A stretch of 12,748 nucleotides of DNA from positions 1 through 12,748 of the forward strand of contig JBILNK010000126.1 of assembly GCA_044375105.1 (NCBI GenBank), in the 5' to 3' direction. The notes beneath the pieces are model-generated. The model saw only the letters and a program-made list of their open reading frames with translations. It did not search any database and was not told the origin of the DNA. Source of the stretch: JBIKLM01 sp044375105. GTDB lineage: Bacteria; Planctomycetota; UBA1135; GCA-002686595. Below, one piece after another: positions 1 to 6,404 of this stretch. How positions within the stretch are numbered: the stretch's first letter is position 1; each line of letters opens with the position of its first letter. A program made the translations under genes and the position numbers.

Positions 1-76
1 GACCCTCGCCGAAGCCACCCCGCGCGCCCTCTCCGCACTCCTGTCCCGCCTGCCGGAGCCCCCCGCCACGCCCTGA
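1..76 (+). CDS. C-terminal end of an unidentified protein (5' partial)
   Basis: Read from position 2, this edge encodes 24 residues ending LPEPPATP and a TGA stop at 74-76. Twenty-two of the 24 sense codons end in G or C, as in the confident genes here, and the other forward frames look less gene-like. The piece is Ala/Leu/Pro-rich (TLAEATPRALSALL), consistent with a final helix and a disordered tail. The body of the gene lies upstream of the window, so no family or function can be given. It could still be a chance open stretch. Confidence 0.45.
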   Translation, partial: TLAEATPRALSALLSRLPEPPATP

Positions 77-270
77 TCCGGCGCACGCGCTGCAAGCGAC
101 TCTGGCCTGCGGGCCTGGCTTGCGGGATGAGGAGAGCATCGGCCCGACGTGCCCTCCCGCAGGATCGGGAGCCGGTGTGCCGATCGCGAACACCTCAAGC
201 GGGCGCGTCGCAGCGGTCGGGCCGGTTCAGCGTCCTAGATACCGCTTTTCTCGATCACTTCCTAGGCGGA
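77..270. other. Intergenic region between two convergent 3' ends
   Basis: This 194-bp stretch lies between the stop of the plus-strand gene at the left edge and the stop of the minus-strand HNH nuclease. I see no credible gene in it. The only structure noted is a weak inverted repeat, CCTAG (234-238) and CTAGG (262-266), flanking a relatively AT-rich patch with a CTTTTC run. It could serve as a weak terminator for the nuclease gene, but the stem is only five pairs. Confidence 0.4.
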
Positions 271-1233
271 TCAGCCGGTCTCGTTGAAACGCTGGAAGTG
301 TCGTTCGAGGCGGTCGCGGTCGGGGTGATGTTCGCGACGGCGCGGAAGTCCGATCAGCTGGCCTTCGAGGGCCTGCAAACCGTGGCGCAGCATCGGACCG
401 TCGTGTTCCTTCAACAGGTCGCTCCGAACACGGATTTGCAAGGTCTTCGGTTCGACGGAGACGTAGTGGATGTCGAAAGCGCCGTGATGGATGCGGCACA
501 GGCTGATGCCGTTTTGGACCTGGGGGGCGCCCGAGGGATCCGCGTCGGGGACGATGTGGGCGGCGTCGAGCAGCTTGGGATGGCGCAGGCGGCACATGGC
601 GCAGCTCTCGGCATAGGCAGAGAGCACCGCGGCGCGAAACGAGGCCTGGTGCAGGCGGCGCAAGGTCAGGGCGGTGGCGTAGCGACGCTCGATCGGCGCG
701 GACGGTCCTTCGAGGAGCCGCATTCCCGCTGGGCCGAAGCCGGCCAGCGAGGCGCCAGGCACATCGACGCGGGGCAGCAGTCCGGCACTCAGCTGAGCCT
801 GTAGCCGGAAGGTCAGCTCTGAGCGATGGTCTTCGACGATGTAGATCGGCCACAGGGCCAGATAGCGCTTGTCCCGCGCCGGGAGCTGGTGGAGATAGAC
901 CACCGGCAGGCCCTGCTCGCAGGCCACGCGGGCGGAGCGATTGTCCCAGGTGTCGGGGTCTTGTCCGCGATAGCGATACAGGAGCGCGTCCTCGCCATCG
1001 AATTCATCGCGATAGGGCGAGCCGAGGGCGGTGCGCAGGCTCAGAGCGGCGCTCAAGCAGGCGGGCTTGTGGATGCCCTGCTGGACCGTCAAGGGGATGC
1101 GGTTCCCACGGAATTCGAAGCCCTCCCGCAGCAAGCTCGCCGGCAGCAGCTCGCCGTGTTCGGTCACCTGCTGACCGAGCCACAGGAAGGCCGCCGCGCG
1201 GCATTCGATCTCGAGCGCCAGGTCCAAAGCCAC
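271..1233 (-). CDS. HNH endonuclease with SRA-like N-terminal domain (predicted restriction endonuclease)
   Basis: A 320-residue protein predicted to cut DNA, probably modified foreign DNA. The C-terminal third (about 198-265) is an HNH_2-type nuclease. It has a zinc pair C211/C214, catalytic-type H226 in LLDAAHIVPD, N241 in QNGISLC, and C246, H249, H250 and F253 in CRIHHGAFD. The N-terminal half (about 8-135) contains QQGIHKP, DEFDGEDALLYRYRGQD and a DNR...CEQGLPVVYL stretch. The order and spacing resemble SRA/YDG modified-base readers and the N-terminal domain of COG3440-type predicted restriction endonucleases. The chosen start is a GTG just before the conserved region; no clear ribosome site is visible. 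No methyltransferase or specificity subunit lies beside it, which fits a type IV (modification-dependent) enzyme. The HNH call is firm; the SRA-like call and the type IV role are inference. Confidence 0.88.
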   Translation of the reverse strand: MALDLALEIECRAAAFLWLGQQVTEHGELLPASLLREGFEFRGNRIPLTVQQGIHKPACLSAALSLRTALGSPYRDEFDGEDALLYRYRGQDPDTWDNRSARVACEQGLPVVYLHQLPARDKRYLALWPIYIVEDHRSELTFRLQAQLSAGLLPRVDVPGASLAGFGPAGMRLLEGPSAPIERRYATALTLRRLHQASFRAAVLSAYAESCAMCRLRHPKLLDAAHIVPDADPSGAPQVQNGISLCRIHHGAFDIHYVSVEPKTLQIRVRSDLLKEHDGPMLRHGLQALEGQLIGLPRRREHHPDRDRLERHFQRFNETG

Positions 1234-1569
1234 AGCCCTAGTCTGCCGAGCGGGGCGCCCGCGCTCGAGCTCCAGAAGGCCCGAAACCGGTCATCCGGCC
1301 AGACCGCAGACCCGGGTATGCGCCTGCAGAAGCGGGACTTGGCCACCTGGAGCGCGCCGGGCCTGCGCGGCCCCGGGGACGCCATGAGAATCGGGGCTGT
1401 GAGCCGAGGGCGGGCGGGGGCGGAGCGGTGATGGAAGGCCTGGGGACCGCGGGGTCGCGGCTCTTTGGGGGCGGGGAATGTGCGAGGATCCCGGGATGCA
1501 AGCGGCCCGAAGGGCCTGCGCTGGGCCGGCCCCGGGTGGGGCGGGCCGGCGCGGGCTGGCCGCGCCGAG
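1234..1569. promoter_or_regulatory. Divergent intergenic region between the HNH nuclease gene and hemL
   Basis: This 336-bp gap must hold the promoters of both divergent genes. I see no convincing -35/-10 pair, which is usual in DNA this rich in GC. No credible small gene is apparent. On the hemL side it has three successive short hairpins: 1447-1460 (CCGCG, loop GGGT, CGCGG, followed by CTCTTT), 1504-1516 (GGCCC, loop GAA, GGGCC) and 1525-1550 (listed separately). The first has a terminator-like shape with a short T-run, so it could terminate or attenuate transcription ahead of hemL. In sequence this GC-rich, stems of five pairs can arise by chance. Confidence 0.4.
1525..1550 (+). promoter_or_regulatory. 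Strong hairpin in the hemL leader
   Basis: GCCGGCCC (1525-1532) and GGGCCGGC (1543-1550) form a perfect eight-pair all-GC stem around a ten-base loop. It ends 19 bases before the hemL ATG. If transcribed it would sit just upstream of the ribosome-binding region and could influence translation. No riboswitch family is recognised, and the function is inference. Confidence 0.3.
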
Positions 1570-2868
1570 ATGGCCTTGAACACCTCCACCAGCCAGAGTC
1601 TTTTCGCGCGCGCCTTGAGTCTGATCCCCGGGGGCGTCAACAGCCCCGTGCGCGCCTGGCGCGGTCTCGGCGGGGTGCCGCTGCACATGGCCGAGGGCGC
1701 GGGGGCGGAGATCACCGATGTGGACGGCAACCGCTTCATCGACCTGGTGATGAGCTATGGGCCGCTGCTGCTCGGGCATGCGCCCGCGGTCGTCACCGAA
1801 GCGATCCGCGCGGCGGCCGGGCGCGGCACGACCTTCGGCGCGCCGACCGGGGGCGAGCTGGCCATGGCGGAGACGATCCGGCGGCTGATGCCGGTGGTCG
1901 AGAAGGTGCGGCTGGTCAGCAGCGGCACGGAGGCGACCATGAGCGCGCTGCGCCTGGCGCGCGCGGCCACGGGGCGCGACCTGCTGCTCAAGTTCGACGG
2001 CTGCTACCACGGCCACGGGGACTCGTTCTTGGTCAAGGCCGGCTCCGGGGCCCTGACCTTGGGGGCGCCTGATTCGCCGGGCGTGCCGGCGGCCCTGGCG
2101 GAACGCACCCTGGTGGCCGACTACAACGACCTCGGCAGCGTCGAGCGCCTGTTCGCGGCTCACGGGCGCGGCATCGCCGCGCTGTTCGTGGAGCCCGTGG
2201 CCGGCAACATCGGCCTGGTGCGGCCCGAGCCGGGCTTCCTGGAGGGCCTGCGCCGCCTGTGCGATCGCCATGGGGCGCTGCTGGTCTTCGACGAGGTCAT
2301 GACCGGCTTCCGCGTGGCGCCCGGCGGCTATACGGAGCTGTGCGGCGTGCGGCCGGACCTGGTGACCCTGGGCAAGGTCATCGGCGGCGGGCTGCCGATC
2401 GGCGCCTATGGGGGCCGCGCGGAGCTGATGGACCACGTGGCGCCCGCGGGGCGCATGTATCAGGCCGGCACGCTGTCGGGCAATCCGCTGGCGGTGGCCG
2501 CGGGGCTGGCGATGCTGAAGGCCCTGCAGGAGCCGGGGGTGTATGCGCGCCTCGAGCGCTCCGGGGCACGGCTGGAGGCGGGGCTCAAGGAGCGCGCGGC
2601 CGCCCGCTCTGTGCCGCTGGTGGTCGGACGGCAAGGCTCGATGCTGTGCCCCTACTTTTCGCACCAGCCCGTGCGGCTCCTGTCCGAGGTCATGGCCACG
2701 GACCGGGCCGCCTGGACGCGCTTCTTCCACGGCCTGGTGGCCCGCGGCGTGCTGATCCCGCCCTCGCCCTTCGAAGCCTGGTTCCTCTCGACGGCCCACG
2801 ACGACGCGGTCATCGATCGGGTGCTGGATGCCGCCGACGGCGCCCTGGCCGACGCGGCCGCGGGTTGA
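1570..2868 (+). CDS. hemL: Glutamate-1-semialdehyde 2,1-aminomutase
   Basis: A 432-residue cytoplasmic PLP enzyme that converts glutamate-1-semialdehyde to 5-aminolevulinate, the last step of the C5 route to haem and other tetrapyrroles. It is recognisable from end to end. It has SLFARALSLIPGGVNSPVRA near the N terminus, the phosphate-binding SSGTEATMSA (from about 117), YHGHGDSF, the cofactor-ring aspartate D241 in DEVMTGFR, and the Schiff-base lysine K269 in TLGKVIGGGLPIGAYGG. YQAGTLSGNPLA follows. Length matches the family. The ATG at 1570 is chosen because the conserved N terminus begins there; the frame stays open for 35 more Gly/Arg-rich codons upstream, which do not resemble the family. 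Shine-Dalgarno sequence is weak. It stands alone, with no other haem gene next to it, and a hairpin follows it. Confidence 0.97.
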   Translation: MALNTSTSQSLFARALSLIPGGVNSPVRAWRGLGGVPLHMAEGAGAEITDVDGNRFIDLVMSYGPLLLGHAPAVVTEAIRAAAGRGTTFGAPTGGELAMAETIRRLMPVVEKVRLVSSGTEATMSALRLARAATGRDLLLKFDGCYHGHGDSFLVKAGSGALTLGAPDSPGVPAALAERTLVADYNDLGSVERLFAAHGRGIAALFVEPVAGNIGLVRPEPGFLEGLRRLCDRHGALLVFDEVMTGFRVAPGGYTELCGVRPDLVTLGKVIGGGLPIGAYGGRAELMDHVAPAGRMYQAGTLSGNPLAVAAGLAMLKALQEPGVYARLERSGARLEAGLKERAAARSVPLVVGRQGSMLCPYFSHQPVRLLSEVMATDRAAWTRFFHGLVARGVLIPPSPFEAWFLSTAHDDAVIDRVLDAADGALADAAAG

Positions 2869-2887
2869 CGGCCTGAGAAATGATCGA

Positions 2888-2904
2888 CTCGGGCTGCGCC
2901 CGAG
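2888..2904 (+). terminator. Hairpin downstream of hemL
   Basis: CTCGGGC, loop TGC, GCCCGAG forms a perfect seven-pair stem 19 bases after the hemL stop. It lacks a T-tract, so it is not a textbook intrinsic terminator, but its placement at a gene end supports a termination or 3'-end-stabilising role. A near-identical stem occurs at 10576-10590 beyond the operon. The rest of 2869-3135, between two convergent 3' ends, shows nothing else recognisable. Confidence 0.5.
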
Positions 2905-3129
2905 CAGACATGCCAGCCTCTCAGCATGCCTTTGGGCCGCCATCCGGAGGCCGCAGAGGCTGGGATCGTCGCTGCGCGCCGTTCTTTCCCAGATTCTGAG
3001 CGGTTGCGCGAGGCTTGGGCTCTCCTAAGGCCTGCGCCCCGGGATCCGCTTCCAGGAGCGCTTGAGGGCTGCGTGGGCCGAACATCACGGCCGAAGGCGC
3101 CGCGCCCCCAGCTGCGTTGGTCCCGTGCG

Positions 3130-3145
3130 CGGGCGTCAGCGCCCG
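3130..3145 (-). terminator. Hairpin overlapping the lipoprotein stop codon
   Basis: CGGGCG, loop TCAG, CGCCCG forms a six-pair stem whose four-base loop contains the complement of the lipoprotein's TGA stop (3136-3138). No T-tract follows in either direction. It may help end or protect the transcript, or it may simply reflect GC-rich coding sequence. Confidence 0.25.
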
Positions 3146-3699
3146 ACGGTCAGGGGCTGCACGCGGTGTTCGAGCTGACCGGTCTGAGGATCGGCCACCC
3201 AGGTGTGCAGCTCGAGGCGCTGACCGTCGCCGGCGCTGAGGGGCGCGGGCGGGGTCAGGAAGTTGAGCGTGTAATCGGTGGCGGCCGCGGCGGTTTCGAC
3301 GCGCAGGCGGAAGGTGATGCCCGAGGTCACGTTGAATTGGGCGCTCTCGGGCTGGCCGGCGCCGGCGGCGTCGGTGACGACCCCGTCGGTGGTCGAGGTC
3401 AGCTCCTCGGTGAAGCTGACGTTGGCGGTCGGCGCGACCGGCGTGAGGGTCACGGTGATCTGGCCGGTGAAGCTCGGCAGGATCGAGAAGTGGTCCTCGA
3501 GGTCGTCGTTGTTGCCGTCGTCGTGCTCGACGTTGCCGGTGACGTCGGCGGAGGTCGCGTTGCCGACGGCGCCCAGGAAGTCGCTGGTGGCGAAGGTGTC
3601 GTTGGGCTCGGTCTCGACGGCACTGCCGGCCACGGTCTGCTTGTCGTTGCAGGCGGCCAGAAGGACGGCCAGGAGGAGGTTGAGGGGCAGGAGCTTCAT
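3136..3699 (-). CDS. Small lipoprotein with PPC-like domain
   Basis: A 187-residue predicted lipoprotein of unknown function. The N terminus MKLLPLNLLLAVLLAAC is a lipoprotein signal: Lys2, a hydrophobic core and an L-A-A-C lipobox with the lipidated cysteine at 17. Residues about 29-149 resemble a bacterial pre-peptidase C-terminal (PPC) beta-sandwich, with EPNDT (31-35), an Asp/Asn-rich loop leading to DHFSI (69-73), ITVTLTPV and a closing YTLNF (143-147). PPC domains usually sit at the ends of secreted proteases; here the domain is nearly the whole protein and no catalytic domain is attached. The frame extends 48 codons further upstream, but the signal peptide fixes the start at 3699. No clear ribosome site is visible. 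It is transcribed away from gmhA. Location at a membrane surface is inferred from the lipobox. Confidence 0.8.
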   Translation of the reverse strand: MKLLPLNLLLAVLLAACNDKQTVAGSAVETEPNDTFATSDFLGAVGNATSADVTGNVEHDDGNNDDLEDHFSILPSFTGQITVTLTPVAPTANVSFTEELTSTTDGVVTDAAGAGQPESAQFNVTSGITFRLRVETAAAATDYTLNFLTPPAPLSAGDGQRLELHTWVADPQTGQLEHRVQPLTVGR

Positions 3700-3841
3700 G
3701 GGGCGGCGGGGCTGGGTCCGGGGGGCTGGCGGACCGGCCGGGAGGGCCCCCCACCTCCCTTTGGTCGGCCCGGGGCCGTCCGGACTGTCCCTCCCGGCAG
3801 GAAGTTGCTTGGCGGCAGCCCGGAAGCGAGAATCCCGGTCC
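3700..3841. promoter_or_regulatory. Divergent promoter region for the lipoprotein gene and the gmhA-led operon
   Basis: These 142 bp separate the start codons of the minus-strand lipoprotein and the plus-strand gmhA, so both promoters should lie here or just inside the genes. I cannot identify a convincing -35/-10 pair or operator. The presence of a promoter is inferred from gene orientation alone. Confidence 0.4.
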
Positions 3842-4426
3842 ATGGCTTCCCCGGTGCGCGCCTCGTTCCAGGAGTCCCTAGCGACCCTCCAGGCCTTCCT
3901 GGCGGACCCCGAGGCCCTGCCGGCCGTGGACCGCTTCGTCGAAGCCGTCTACGCCACCGTGGTGCGGCGCGGCCTGTTGATGAGCTGCGGCAACGGGGGC
4001 TCGATGTGCGACGCCATGCACTTCGCCGAGGAGTGGACCGGGCGCTTCCGGGGCAACCGCGAAGCGGTCCCGGCCCTGGCCTTCTCGGACCCGAGCCACC
4101 TGACCTGCATCGCCAACGATTTCGGCTACGACGAGGTCTTCGCGCGGCAGGTCGAGGCCCACGGCCGCGAGGGCGACCTGCTGGTGGCGCTCTCGACCTC
4201 CGGCAACTCCCCGAACGTGCTGCGCGCCGTCGAGGTCGCCCGGGCGCGCGGCGTGACCAGCGTCGGGCTGCTGGGCAAGGGCGGCGGCAAGCTCAAGGCT
4301 CTGGTCGACATCCCGATCGTGGTGCCCCTGGCGACGACCTCGGACCGCATCCAGGAGCTGCATATCAAGGTGCTGCACATCGTGATCGAAGCGGTCGAGC
4401 GGCGGCTGTTCCCCGGCAACTACTGA
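3842..4426 (+). CDS. gmhA: Phosphoheptose (sedoheptulose-7-phosphate) isomerase
   Basis: A 194-residue cytoplasmic SIS-fold enzyme predicted to turn sedoheptulose 7-phosphate into D-glycero-D-manno-heptose 7-phosphate, the first step toward activated heptose for LPS core or surface glycans. SCGNGGSMCDAMHFAEE (48-64) and ALSTSGNSPNVL (116-127) are the family's phosphate-binding and active-site segments. The metal/catalytic set known from the E. coli enzyme is conserved with an offset of one: H60, E64, Q171 and H179. Length matches the family. The ATG at 3842 places the N-terminal helix where expected; the frame is open upstream, but that sequence overlaps the lipoprotein gene and looks unlike the family. 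It heads a seven-gene run and is followed after 7 nt by the RMD1-like gene. No other heptose gene (gmhB, hldE) is in view. Confidence 0.95.
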   Translation: MASPVRASFQESLATLQAFLADPEALPAVDRFVEAVYATVVRRGLLMSCGNGGSMCDAMHFAEEWTGRFRGNREAVPALAFSDPSHLTCIANDFGYDEVFARQVEAHGREGDLLVALSTSGNSPNVLRAVEVARARGVTSVGLLGKGGGKLKALVDIPIVVPLATTSDRIQELHIKVLHIVIEAVERRLFPGNY

Positions 4427-4433
4427 GCCTTAG

Positions 4434-5663
4434 GTGGTCCCCGCCTCGCTCGATCCCAAAAGGCCGGCCAGCGCTGATCCGGGCGCGCCCGAGGCGTCCG
4501 AGCGCGCGCCGCGGCCACCAGAACCGGGCCTGGCCCGCTGCGCGGGGACATGCCACGCGCTGTTCGTATTCGACATCGGCTACGAGGTCGATCTGGAGGC
4601 GGCGCGCCGGCGGCTGAGCGCCTTCGGCCATGGGCGTCGCTTCCGCCACAGAAGCGCCACCCACACCGCCAGCCAGGAGCAATCCTTCCCGCTGGTCTTC
4701 GAACAGGGCGTCTCCAACGAAAGCCTGGCGGAGGTGCTGAGCCTGCCGCTGGTTCGGCCGCTGGCGGAGGTGCTGGTTTCGGTGTACCGCTCGGGCGCCC
4801 TGAGCGTCGCCTGGCGGCTGCCTTTCGAATGCTCGTTCGAGGAGCTGATCTCGCTCTCGAGCGCCCTGTACGACGACCAGAGCCTGGAGCGGGTCTCGCG
4901 GCGCATCGCGGCAGAGGTCCAGCAGAGCCTGGGGGACAGCGTCGAGAGACCCCGCTTGGCGCAGGATTTCGAGGACTATTTCGCCTTCCACCTCCCCGAG
5001 CCTCCGCGCGGCTGGCAGCCGGCCGCAGAGGCCCTGTGGGCGTCGTCGGGGGCGCGCGGCGGGCAGGAGCGCGCCCTGGCCCGGCTGCTGCGCGCGGAGC
5101 GCAGCGAGCTGTCCGAGCAGGAGGTCTCCGACGCCCTATCCCAGTCGATCAGCTACGCCCCCGGCGAAGTGGTCTTCGTGGACTGGTCGGCGGCGCTGCT
5201 GCTGGGCGCCGACGTGGCCGACGAGCTGTTCGTGCTGGAGCTGGCCACGGTCGAGTTGCTGGAGCTGCGCGTGCTCGACGGCAAACTCTATCGCGGCATC
5301 GAAGAGGCCTACGAGATCCTCTCGCGGCGTGGGCATTTCCTGCGCAACCTGGCGCCCCTCGGCGGCGACCTGGCGCGCATCGCCCGCATCCAGGCCGACC
5401 AGGCCCTGCTGCACGAAGGCGTCGACAACCCGCTCAAGCTGTTCGGCGACGACTACCTGGCGCGGCTCTATCGCGCGGCCCAGGAGCGCTTCCATTTCGG
5501 CGAGTGGGACGCGGCCATCGAGCGCAAGCTCGAGACCCTCGACTCGATCCACCAAAAGCTCTCCGACCTGGCTGCCACGCGGCGCTCCGAGATCCTCGAG
5601 TGGATCATCATCCTGCTGATCGCCTTCGAGATCGTCATGTCCCTGGCAGAAAAGCTCGCCTGA
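4434..5663 (+). CDS. RMD1/DUF155 family protein with C-terminal membrane anchor
   Basis: A 409-residue protein of the RMD1/YagE (DUF155) family. Eukaryotic members are mitochondrial inner-membrane proteins tied to organelle translation or division; the bacterial role is not established. Residues 1-40 are a Pro/Ala/Arg-rich, probably disordered leader. The domain starts around 42 with ALFVFDIGYEVDLEAARRRL and continues through APGEVVFVDWSAALLLG and LRVLDGKLYRGIEEAYEIL. A helical region containing SIHQKLSDLA precedes the diagnostic ending EWIIILLIAFEIVMSLAEKL, a single transmembrane helix at about 387-405, so most of the protein should face one side of the membrane. The start is a GTG 7 nt after gmhA; no in-frame ATG lies before the domain, so a nearby downstream start is possible. 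The next gene begins 6 nt after its stop. It could anchor or scaffold the enzymes encoded downstream; that is inference. Confidence 0.88.
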   Translation: MVPASLDPKRPASADPGAPEASERAPRPPEPGLARCAGTCHALFVFDIGYEVDLEAARRRLSAFGHGRRFRHRSATHTASQEQSFPLVFEQGVSNESLAEVLSLPLVRPLAEVLVSVYRSGALSVAWRLPFECSFEELISLSSALYDDQSLERVSRRIAAEVQQSLGDSVERPRLAQDFEDYFAFHLPEPPRGWQPAAEALWASSGARGGQERALARLLRAERSELSEQEVSDALSQSISYAPGEVVFVDWSAALLLGADVADELFVLELATVELLELRVLDGKLYRGIEEAYEILSRRGHFLRNLAPLGGDLARIARIQADQALLHEGVDNPLKLFGDDYLARLYRAAQERFHFGEWDAAIERKLETLDSIHQKLSDLAATRRSEILEWIIILLIAFEIVMSLAEKLA

Positions 5664-5669
5664 CCCGCC

Positions 5670-6404
5670 ATGGAGCCCCTGCCGATCGACATGCGCCGCC
5701 AGCCGGACGACGCGACCTGCGGGCCGACCTGCCTGCACGCGCTGTACGAGTTCTTCGGCGACCGGCGGGACCTGTCCCAGCTGGTGCGGGAGGTGCCGAC
5801 ACTGGGGCACGGCGGGACCCTGGTGGTGCACCTGGCCAACCACGCCCTCGAGCGCGGCTACCGGGCCACCCTGGTGACCTGGAACCTCGAGGTCTTCGAC
5901 CCCTCCTGGTTCACCCTGGCCCCCAGCGAAATCGTCCAGCGCCTGGGCCGCCAGCTGGCCGCCAAGCCCACGCCCCGGATCCGGGAAGCCACGGCCGCCT
6001 ACCAGCGCTTCCTGGAACTGGGCGGCGAGCTGCTCTTCGAGGACCTGGAACCGGCCCTGCTGCGGCGCTATCTGAGGCGGCGGTTGCCGATCTTGACCGG
6101 CCTTTCGTCCACGTTCCTGTACCGGGAGCCCCGGGAGCGCAACGCCGAGTCCGGTCCGGAGATGATTCCGGACGATGTCCGCGGGGAGCCCCAAGGGCAC
6201 TTCGTGCTGCTCTCCGGCTACGACCCGGACCGCCGGGCGGTCTACGTCACCGATCCGATGCACCCCAACGCCCTGTCCCAGGCTCACACCTACGCGGTCG
6301 AAATCCATCGCGTGGTCGGGGCAGTTTTCTTGGGAGCCTTGACCCACGACGCCAACATGCTGATCCTCGAACCGGTGGGCTGGCGCCCGCCAACCGTCGC
6401 ATGA
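5670..6404 (+). CDS. C39-like cysteine peptidase
   Basis: A 244-residue protein of the peptidase-C39-like (DUF3335-type) family, papain-fold cysteine hydrolases predicted to cleave peptide or isopeptide bonds. The catalytic set is visible: an oxyanion-hole glutamine Q11 and nucleophile C17 in RRQPDDATCGPTCLHALYEF, H177 in GHFVLLSGYD, and D195 in YVTDPMHP. No signal peptide or membrane segment is seen, so it should be cytoplasmic, unlike the C39 domains of bacteriocin exporters. Some relatives carry a fused GNAT acetyltransferase; this one does not. The ATG lies 6 nt after the RMD1-like stop and begins the family's N terminus. Its stop overlaps a possible ATG of the ATP-grasp gene. Placement beside two amide-bond ligases suggests it processes their substrate or product. 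The fold and residues are seen; the substrate is unknown. Confidence 0.88.
   Translation: MEPLPIDMRRQPDDATCGPTCLHALYEFFGDRRDLSQLVREVPTLGHGGTLVVHLANHALERGYRATLVTWNLEVFDPSWFTLAPSEIVQRLGRQLAAKPTPRIREATAAYQRFLELGGELLFEDLEPALLRRYLRRRLPILTGLSSTFLYREPRERNAESGPEMIPDDVRGEPQGHFVLLSGYDPDRRAVYVTDPMHPNALSQAHTYAVEIHRVVGAVFLGALTHDANMLILEPVGWRPPTVA

Noticed and set aside
127..804. 225-codon plus-strand open frame
   Set aside because: Lies opposite the HNH nuclease, whose zinc and catalytic motifs are unmistakable; this frame has no recognisable features.
1465..1569. 35-codon upstream extension of hemL
   Set aside because: Gly/Arg-rich and unlike the family; the conserved N terminus begins just after the ATG at 1570, and the stretch overlaps strong hairpins.
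1291..2943. 550-codon open frame on the minus strand over hemL
   Set aside because: Antisense shadow of a clear gene; Arg/Ala/Gly/His-rich composition with no recognisable motif, as expected from GC-rich codon positions.
4550..6400. Long plus-strand open frame running from the RMD1-like gene through the C39 gene into the ATP-grasp frame
   Set aside because: Its first part is the wrong frame over two recognised families and is Arg/Pro/Gly-rich; only the part from 6401 or 6578 onward is protein-like.
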